Of a DNA stretch of 10,229 nt, positions 4,216 to 10,229 are shown one piece after another. Positions within the stretch are counted from its first letter, which is position 1; every line of letters begins with the position of its first letter. A model generated the notes under the pieces. That model searched no databases and was not told the origin of the DNA. It saw only the letters and a list, made by a program, of their open reading frames with translations. This stretch comes from an uncultured Collinsella sp. (lineage in GTDB: Bacteria; Actinomycetota; Coriobacteriia; Coriobacteriales; Coriobacteriaceae). Where the stretch lies: positions 1 through 10,229 of the forward strand of contig CABUWA010000067.1 of NCBI GenBank assembly GCA_902495085.1, written 5' to 3'. A program made the translations under genes and the position numbers.

Positions 4216-6993
4216 CTAACCGCGGTGACGAGCGCGGCTGTAGGGCGTATCCACCATGGGAAGATCCGGCCGCAGCTTACCGTCAAACGCGCGGTAGGCG
4301 TTCTGTACGGCGGGCGCCGTGGGGATCGTGGCGATCTCGCCGATGCCCTTGCCGCCATATGCCACGGGCAGCAGCTCGTCCTTCTCCACGTAAATGGCGT
4401 GGATATCCGGAATCTCGGGCGCACGGAACAACCCGAGCGTACCGTACCTTGCCTGGGGCACGCAGTCCTTGAGCGGCCAGTCCTCGGTAAGCGCATAGCC
4501 CATACCCATGAGCACGCCGCCTTCGATCTGACCCTGGATGGAGATAGGATTGACCACCTTGCCGGAATCGTGCGCGGCATAGACCTCGCTCACGCGGCCG
4601 TCGTCGTCCAAAATGACCACATGCGTGGCAAAGCCGTAGCAGATGTGGCTCTTGGGGTTGGGAACGTCAGCGCCCAGCTTGTCGGTCGGCTCCAGGTACA
4701 CGTAGCCAAACTCGCATCCCTCGAGCGCCTTGATGGCGGCCGTGGGATCCTGAGGATGCATGCCCTGGCCGGCGACGAGTTCCTGCGTGCGCAGCTGATA
4801 GGCGCGACCGTCGTCGTACTCGATCTTGACGCCGTCACCATGCGCATTCACGGGAGCGGCGGGCGCAGACTTGCCGGCCTCGATGTCAAGCATGGCATCG
4901 CGCAGCAGGAAGGCGGCACCGCGCACGGCCTCGCCGGTCACGACCGTCTGACGCGAGCCAGACGTGGTGCCGGAGTCGGGAGCGTTCTCGGTGGAGCACT
5001 CGCCGTTGGCGATGCAGCTCAGCGGCAGACCGCACGCCTCGGCAACGTCCTGCAAAAAGACGGTGTTGCAACCCTGGCCGATGTCGGACGTGGCGGCGTA
5101 GACCACGGCGCGGCCATCCTCGACGCGAATCTTGCAGCGGCCGGCATCGGGCAGGCCCACGCCCACACCGGCATTCTTCATGGCGCAGGCAATGCCAGCG
5201 TGTCCGGGATGCGCGTAGTAGGCATCCTTGACCTCGAGCAGCGTCTCCTTAAGCGCCGTGGAGCAGTCGGCAATCTGGCCGTTGGGCAAAACCTCGCCCG
5301 GCTCGATAGCGTTTCGGTAGCGAATCTCCCACGGATCCAGGCCGACCTTTTCTGCCAGCAGGTCGATCAGGCTCTCGAGCGCAAACTCGGACTGGCAAAC
5401 GCCAAAGCCGCGGTACGCGCCGGCGGGCGGGTTGTTGGTGTAGTAGCCAAAACCGCGAATGTCGGTGTTCTGGTACTTGTAGGGGCCGACGGCATGCGTG
5501 CAGGCACGCTCGAGCACCGGGCCGCACAGCGACGCGTAGGCGCCGGTGTCAAAGTTGATCTCGCAGTCCAGACCGGTAAAGTTGCCCTCGGCGTCGCAGC
5601 CCAACGTAAAGGTGCCGTCCATGGCGTGGCGCTTGGGATGGAACGCGAGCGACTCGGCGCGCGTGAGTTTGCACTTCACGGGACGCTGGAACTTATATGC
5701 GGCGAGCGCGGCCAGGTGCTGGATGGACACGTCCTCCTTGCCGCCAAAGCCGCCACCCACGAGCATGGTCTCGACGACCACGCGCTCGGGCTCGTTGTCC
5801 CAGCCAAACATGTGGGCACACTCTTTGCGCGTGTCGTAGGCACCCTGGTCGGTCGACTGCACCTTGACGCCGTTCTTGTACGGGAAGGCGACGGCGCACT
5901 CGGGCTCCAAGAAGGCATGCTCGGTAAAGGGCGTGGTAAAGCGCTGCGTCACGGTAAACGCGCTCTCCGCCAGCGCCTTGGCGGCGTCGCCGCGCGTCAC
6001 GTGACGGCTCTGGCACACGTTGTCCTTGAGCTCCACCGTGTTGCCGAAGGCAAAGAAGCTGTCGTGCAGGCGCGGGGCGTCGGCGGCCCTGGCCTCGACA
6101 ATGTTGCGCACGGGCTCCAGCGGCTCGTAGTCAATCTTTACGAGCTTCTTGGCCTTCTCGAGCGTCGCCTCGTCCTCGGCAACCACCAGCACGATGGCAT
6201 CGCCCACGCAGCGGGTGATATCGCCCTGAGCGATCATGACGTCCCAGTCCTGGATAAGGTGGCCGACCTGGTTGACCGGCACGTCCTCGGCGCGCAGGAT
6301 GCCCACCACGCCGGGCAGGGCCTCGGCCTTGGAGGTGTCGATGGAGAGCACGCGGGCGCTCGGATACTTGGAGCGCACGGCGCTGGCATAGGTCAGGCCC
6401 GGCTGATCAAGCTCGTCGATGTCGTCGGGATACTTGCCCTCGCCGAGCACCTTCTTGCGCACGTCGATACGGAAGGCGCGCTTGCCCACGCCGTAGTCAT
6501 CGCCGCGCTCCAGGTCCTCGTCAATCTGCTTTTCGCCGCGGAGCACCGCAGCGGCCAGCGAGATGCCCTCGATAATCTTTTTGTAGCCGGTGCAGCGGCA
6601 CACGTTACCGCGAATGGCGTACTTGATCTGCTCCTCGGTGGGCTCGGGGTCCTCGGCGATGAGCGCTGCACCCGCCATGACCATGCCGGGAATGCAAAAC
6701 CCGCACTGCACGGCGCCCACGGCGCCAAAGGCGTACACAAAGGCCTCGCGCACGTCCTCGGGCAGGCCCTCGACGGTCACAATGTTGCGGCCGGCGGCAA
6801 GAGCGGTGGTCAGCACGCACGCCTTGACGGCCGCACCGTCCACATGGATGGTGCAGGTACCGCAAGCACCTTCGGAGCAGCCGTCCTTGGCGGAATGGAT
6901 ATGCAGGTCGTCGCGCAGGTAGCGCAGCAGCGGTTTATTCTCCGTCGTCGTGCGCTCGACGCCGTTAACGGTAAAAGTGAATTCCTGTGCCAT
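4216..6993 (-). CDS. xdh: Selenium-dependent xanthine dehydrogenase-type molybdenum hydroxylase (2Fe-2S plus Moco, single chain)
   Basis: The 925-residue product hydroxylates a purine-like substrate (xanthine or hypoxanthine by family) at a molybdopterin centre in the cytoplasm. An N-terminal ferredoxin domain binds the first 2Fe-2S cluster with C39, C44, C47 and C59. The helical domain binds the second with C97, C100, C132 and C134. The molybdopterin domains fill about 165-925, with GGGFGGKED at 413-421, AYRGFG at 526-531, GQGCNT at 639-644 and GKGIGE at 881-886, whose E886 matches the catalytic glutamate of xanthine oxidase. There is no FAD domain, unlike classical xanthine dehydrogenase. 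E. coli XdhD has the same layout and also lies near ygfK. An AGAAGGG ribosome site lies about seven bases before the ATG, 12 bp after the ferredoxin stop. In this family selenium is a cofactor ligand, so no in-frame UGA is expected or seen. The exact substrate is not fixed by sequence. Confidence 0.93.
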   Translation of the reverse strand: MAQEFTFTVNGVERTTTENKPLLRYLRDDLHIHSAKDGCSEGACGTCTIHVDGAAVKACVLTTALAAGRNIVTVEGLPEDVREAFVYAFGAVGAVQCGFCIPGMVMAGAALIAEDPEPTEEQIKYAIRGNVCRCTGYKKIIEGISLAAAVLRGEKQIDEDLERGDDYGVGKRAFRIDVRKKVLGEGKYPDDIDELDQPGLTYASAVRSKYPSARVLSIDTSKAEALPGVVGILRAEDVPVNQVGHLIQDWDVMIAQGDITRCVGDAIVLVVAEDEATLEKAKKLVKIDYEPLEPVRNIVEARAADAPRLHDSFFAFGNTVELKDNVCQSRHVTRGDAAKALAESAFTVTQRFTTPFTEHAFLEPECAVAFPYKNGVKVQSTDQGAYDTRKECAHMFGWDNEPERVVVETMLVGGGFGGKEDVSIQHLAALAAYKFQRPVKCKLTRAESLAFHPKRHAMDGTFTLGCDAEGNFTGLDCEINFDTGAYASLCGPVLERACTHAVGPYKYQNTDIRGFGYYTNNPPAGAYRGFGVCQSEFALESLIDLLAEKVGLDPWEIRYRNAIEPGEVLPNGQIADCSTALKETLLEVKDAYYAHPGHAGIACAMKNAGVGVGLPDAGRCKIRVEDGRAVVYAATSDIGQGCNTVFLQDVAEACGLPLSCIANGECSTENAPDSGTTSGSRQTVVTGEAVRGAAFLLRDAMLDIEAGKSAPAAPVNAHGDGVKIEYDDGRAYQLRTQELVAGQGMHPQDPTAAIKALEGCEFGYVYLEPTDKLGADVPNPKSHICYGFATHVVILDDDGRVSEVYAAHDSGKVVNPISIQGQIEGGVLMGMGYALTEDWPLKDCVPQARYGTLGLFRAPEIPDIHAIYVEKDELLPVAYGGKGIGEIATIPTAPAVQNAYRAFDGKLRPDLPMVDTPYSRARHRG

Positions 6994-7005
6994 GGTGATT
7001 CCCTT

Positions 7006-7485
7006 CTACACGCCGGCGGCGATGCCGGTGCGGTCGTGGATGGCGCCATGCGGGCAGACGACGGCGCACATGCCGCACGACAGGCAGTCCACGCCGTCGA
7101 TATGGGCGCAGTTGTCCTCGATGCGGATAGCGCCGGCAGGGCACTTTTTGGCGCACATACCGCAACCGATGCAGCTCGTGTCGCAGACCTTGCGCGCAAT
7201 GGCACCCTTATCGGTGTTGTTGCAGCGCACCAGAATGTTCTGGTAGCCGGGGACGAAGGCAATCACGCGCTGCGGGCACGCCATGCCGCACAGGCCACAG
7301 CCCGTGCACTTGGAGCGGTCCACGCGGGCGATGCCATCGACCAGCGCAATGGCGCCATGGGGGCAGGCCGTGACGCAGGCGCCACAGCCAATGCAGCCTT
7401 CGCTGCAGCGGGCGTCGCCGCCTGCGGAGGCGCAACCGCTTCCGCAGGCAACGTAGGCCACGTTATGTTGAATGGATTTGGCCAT
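7006..7485 (-). CDS. RnfB-like 4Fe-4S polyferredoxin
   Basis: This is a 159-residue soluble electron carrier with four CxxCxxCxxxC(P) motifs: C31-C41, C60-C70, C105-C115 and C134-C144. Three further cysteines near the N-terminus (C14, C18, C27) could serve another cluster or none. Residues about 85-120 (RCNNTDKGAIARKVC then CIGCGMC) closely resemble the C-terminal ferredoxin region of RnfB, the entry subunit of the Rnf complex, but the membrane anchor of RnfB is absent. The gene sits 11 bp after ygfK and 12 bp before xdh, so it very likely passes electrons between the two products. The ATG has only a weak ribosome site (AGGCG about nine bases upstream), so translational coupling to ygfK is plausible. 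The partner assignment is inference from gene order. Confidence 0.9.
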   Translation of the reverse strand: MAKSIQHNVAYVACGSGCASAGGDARCSEGCIGCGACVTACPHGAIALVDGIARVDRSKCTGCGLCGMACPQRVIAFVPGYQNILVRCNNTDKGAIARKVCDTSCIGCGMCAKKCPAGAIRIEDNCAHIDGVDCLSCGMCAVVCPHGAIHDRTGIAAGV

Positions 7486-7496
7486 AAGAGATTCGC

Positions 7497-10229
7497 CTAT
7501 TTCTTAAGAAGGTACGAATAGTTGTCGCGCACGGCCCTGATGGTCAGGCGGACGGCCTCGGGAAGACCGGTGTTGACGGCATCGACCGAGACGGTGCGGA
7601 CCGTGCCGGCGACGCGGACCTTAAAGCGGTCCTCGTCCACAGCCAGGAAGCCCTCGTTCTCGGAGTTCTCCATGTCCTGCTCGCTCCAGAACAGGGTGAG
7701 CTTGTCCTTGTAGGGACGACCCTCCTGGTAGGGGCAGAACACGGCGCAGTTACCGCACTCGTTGCACATGCCGTCGACATGGACGACCTGATGCTTGGCC
7801 AGGCCCGGCACCTTAATTGCCACGTTGGCGCGGTTGGGGCACACGTCGCAGCAGACCTCGCACACCGAGCCGCAGCCCAGGCAGCGGGTCTTGGTGCAGT
7901 TGCGCTTGTCGCGGCACAGCGACCCCTTGCGCTCGTAGCAGGTGTCCTCGCGGCCGGCCTGCTCGTTGCAGTCGGCGTACTTGTTAAAGTCCACGCCGGC
8001 GATGGCACGGGCGACCTCGGCGGCGTCGGCGATAGCCTCGACCACGGTGGCAGGACCGCGACGGCAGTCGCCCGCAGCCCAGACGCCCTCAACGCCGGTG
8101 GAGGTGGCGGCAAGACGGCCGCGACGGTCGTGCTCGACGCCCGCGGCATCGTACAGGCTGGCATCGATGCCCTCGCCCACGGCGCAGATCACCGTGGTGG
8201 CGGAAAGCTCGACAGTCTCGCCCGTGGCGACGGGGCTGCGACGGCCGCTTGCATCCGGCTCGCCGAGCTCCATAACGTCGCAGGTCAGCACGGAGCCGTT
8301 GAGCGCCTTGGGCGCCAGCAGCTCGCAGAACTCAACGCCGTCGGCAAGAGCAAGATCGAGCTCTTCCTCGTCGGCGGGCATCTGCTTCTTGGTACGGCGA
8401 TACACCAGGCGCACGTTCTTCACGCCGGCCAGGCGCTTGGCCACGCGGGCCGCGTCCATGGCGGTGTTGCCGGCGCCAATGACCACGACGTCCTCGCCCA
8501 GCTCGAGTTTCTCGCCCTTCTTGGCGGCCTCGAGGAACTCCAGCACATCGAGCTCGGCACCATCGCCCAAGCCCGCAGAGCCGGGCATCCAGGCACCGGT
8601 GGCCACGACCACGTCAGTAAAGCCTTGAGCCTTGAGTTCGTCGATGGAATCAACGCGAGCGTTGAGCTGCACCTTGGCGCCAAAGGCCAGGCAGAGCTCG
8701 GCATCGTGGGAGATATCGTCGCTCGCGATACGGAACTCGGGGATCACGTGACGGACCACGCCGCCGAGAGAATCGCGGGCCTCGAAGATGGTGACGGGCA
8801 CGCCGGCACGCGTCAGGAAGAACGCGGTCGCCAGGCCGGCCGGACCGCCGCCGATAACGGCAACGTTGCGCTCACCGTCATTGGCGATAGCCTGGGCGCG
8901 CAGCTTGGGCAGCACAGCTGCCATGGCCTCGCGGGCGGCCTTGAGCTTGCTGGCTCGAATCTGGGCGCCCTCGGGCTCGTAGAACGCACGCTCGCAGGCA
9001 CGGCCGCACGGATGCGGGCAGATGGTGCCGGTAATGAACGGCAGGGCGTTACGCTCGATGATGATGTTAAGCGCGTCCTCGTAGCGACCCTCGTCAACAG
9101 CCGCCAGATAGGCGGGAATAGCCTGCTGGATGGGGCAGCTCGTGCGGCACGGCGTGGTAAAGCAGTCGGAAAGCGGGCTCTTGCCGGCGACCTTACGGTC
9201 GGGCAGCGGGCGCAGCGGCTTCTTGTAGAGCGGGTTAGTGAGTGAGTCGGTCTGGATCGCAGTCACGGCCTCGAGAGAGACGCCCGCGAACGGCTTACCA
9301 TCCAGGTCGGTAAACTCGCCTGCCATCTGGCTAAAGCGCTCGTAGCCACCGGGCTTGAGCACGTCGGTCGCCAAGGTAACGGGCCAAATGCCGGCATCGT
9401 ACAGAGCACGGATGTTGTAGACCGTGGCGCCGCCGGAGTAGCTGATGCGCAGCTTGCCATCAAACTGCTCGGTAATGCGGCGGGCAGCCTCGATGGTCAG
9501 CGAGAACAGCGAACGGCCGGACATGTACATCTCGGTGGAGGGCAGCTCGTTTCTCGTCACGTCGACGGGGAACGTGTTGGTCAGCTTGACGCCAAACTCC
9601 AGGCCGCGCTCGGCGCACAGGGCAATCAGGCGCTCGAACATAGGCACGGCATCGGCCCACTGCAGGTCCTCGCGGAAGTGCGTGTCATCGAAGACGATGT
9701 AGTCAAAGCCCAGCTCGTTCAGACGCTGGCGGGCAAACTCATAGCCCAGCAGCGTGGGGTTGCACTTAATGTAGGTGTTGAGGCCCTTCTCGGTGATCAG
9801 ATAGGTCGCGATGCGCTCGATCTCCGCCGGCGGGCAGCCGTGCAGGGTGGACTCGGTGATGGAGTTGGAAACGCGTGCCGGGATGGACTCGACAAACGCG
9901 GCGTCGACATGCTCAAACTTGTCCAGGTTGGCGAGCGCCCATGCGCGGCACTCGTTCCAGACGTCAGAGCCGCTGGCGTCCTTCATGCCCTCGATGTAAG
10001 CGTCGACCTTGGGGCTCTTGATACCCTCCAGGTCATAGCCCACGGACATGTTAAAGACAAAGCCGTCCGGGCTACCCAGACCGTACTCGCGAGCAATCAG
10101 GTGGCAGGCGAACCATGCCTTCACGTACTCGGCAAAAGCCTGCGGAACCTCGAGCTCGGTCGACCACTCGCAGTTGTAGCACTCGTCCTGCGCCACAATG
10201 CAGGGTTTGTTCACACACTTGGAGAGCTC
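7497..10229 (-). CDS. ygfK: YgfK, putative selenate reductase/selenium-hydroxylase FAD and Fe-S subunit (5' end outside window)
   Basis: About 910 codons are present. The frame stays open to the window edge (residues ELSKC precede the GTG at 10212-10214), so that GTG is probably internal and roughly 100 N-terminal residues are missing, judged against E. coli YgfK of about 1030. Counting from the GTG: a TIM-barrel region like dihydropyrimidine dehydrogenase or glutamate synthase (to about 330, with SYSGGATVYNIR at 259-270), a 4Fe-4S linker (C351, C356, C360, C399, C403, C407), FAD binding (GGGPAG 455-460, AAGDC 713-717), NAD(P) binding (GAGNTA 580-585) and C-terminal 4Fe-4S motifs (C773-C792 and C817-C827). 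The enzyme would shuttle electrons between a nicotinamide or other donor and the Fe-S partners. Selenate reduction was a genomic prediction. Its recurrent placement beside selenium-dependent hydroxylases, as here, points to anaerobic purine metabolism. Stop TAG at 7497-7499. Confidence 0.93.
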   Translation of the reverse strand, partial: ELSKCVNKPCIVAQDECYNCEWSTELEVPQAFAEYVKAWFACHLIAREYGLGSPDGFVFNMSVGYDLEGIKSPKVDAYIEGMKDASGSDVWNECRAWALANLDKFEHVDAAFVESIPARVSNSITESTLHGCPPAEIERIATYLITEKGLNTYIKCNPTLLGYEFARQRLNELGFDYIVFDDTHFREDLQWADAVPMFERLIALCAERGLEFGVKLTNTFPVDVTRNELPSTEMYMSGRSLFSLTIEAARRITEQFDGKLRISYSGGATVYNIRALYDAGIWPVTLATDVLKPGGYERFSQMAGEFTDLDGKPFAGVSLEAVTAIQTDSLTNPLYKKPLRPLPDRKVAGKSPLSDCFTTPCRTSCPIQQAIPAYLAAVDEGRYEDALNIIIERNALPFITGTICPHPCGRACERAFYEPEGAQIRASKLKAAREAMAAVLPKLRAQAIANDGERNVAVIGGGPAGLATAFFLTRAGVPVTIFEARDSLGGVVRHVIPEFRIASDDISHDAELCLAFGAKVQLNARVDSIDELKAQGFTDVVVATGAWMPGSAGLGDGAELDVLEFLEAAKKGEKLELGEDVVVIGAGNTAMDAARVAKRLAGVKNVRLVYRRTKKQMPADEEELDLALADGVEFCELLAPKALNGSVLTCDVMELGEPDASGRRSPVATGETVELSATTVICAVGEGIDASLYDAAGVEHDRRGRLAATSTGVEGVWAAGDCRRGPATVVEAIADAAEVARAIAGVDFNKYADCNEQAGREDTCYERKGSLCRDKRNCTKTRCLGCGSVCEVCCDVCPNRANVAIKVPGLAKHQVVHVDGMCNECGNCAVFCPYQEGRPYKDKLTLFWSEQDMENSENEGFLAVDEDRFKVRVAGTVRTVSVDAVNTGLPEAVRLTIRAVRDNYSYLLKK

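Noticed and set aside
4216..6993. Selenocysteine in the hydroxylase
   Set aside because: The frame has no internal UGA, and in this family selenium is bound as a labile cofactor ligand rather than as selenocysteine.
4096..7521. 1141-codon open frame on the plus strand opposite xdh and the ferredoxin
   Set aside because: It is the antisense shadow of GC-rich codons in genes with complete cofactor motifs. Its composition (Ala, Gly, His, Val rich) matches no family and it has no ribosome site.
7779..9245. 488-codon plus-strand frame opposite ygfK
   Set aside because: Another antisense shadow; ygfK on the minus strand has clear FAD, NAD and Fe-S motifs across the same bases.
10212..10214. GTG as the start codon of ygfK
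   Set aside because: The frame continues open to the window edge with residues typical of the family (ELSKC before NKPC), and the product would be about 100 residues short, so the real start is outside the window.

Overview
The window looks like a chromosomal segment of a gut coriobacterium, most likely Collinsella or a close relative. This rests on codon and protein style, the selenium-dependent hydroxylase genes and the repeat-laden intergenic DNA. It is an inference, because no rRNA or other taxonomic marker is present. There are two parts.

The left part (about 1-4100) is accessory. It holds a candidate structured small RNA on the minus strand (promoter, three-way junction, terminator; 54-236). 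Two single genes follow, separated and flanked by three arrays of short hairpin-forming repeats: array 1 at 302-630, array 2 at 2144-2501, array 3 at 3827-4094. The first gene (minus, 641-2020) encodes an AAA-type ATPase of the ATPase_2/DUF234 family with a nuclease-like C-terminus. It is read from a long AT-rich palindrome that carries a mirror-image promoter. The second gene (plus, 2797-3795) encodes an AbiEi-like winged-helix protein with a DUF559/Vsr-like nuclease-fold C-terminus. Neither has the partner gene expected of a classical toxin-antitoxin pair. The arrays contain 15 full 48-49 bp units and two half units at a period of about 61-63 bp. This architecture is the most unusual thing in the window.

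The right part (4111-10229) is one GC-rich minus-strand operon running right to left: ygfK (5' end cut by the window edge), a polyferredoxin resembling the soluble part of RnfB, and a single-chain 2Fe-2S/molybdopterin hydroxylase of the selenium-dependent xanthine dehydrogenase family. Gaps are 11 and 12 bp, and the operon ends at a strong intrinsic terminator (4111-4146). The likely logic is anaerobic purine hydroxylation. The molybdenum enzyme lacks an FAD domain of its own, so its electrons would pass through the polyferredoxin to the FAD/Fe-S protein YgfK and on to a nicotinamide or other carrier, or the reverse. The selenium is expected to be a cofactor ligand rather than selenocysteine; this comes from family knowledge and is not visible in the DNA.
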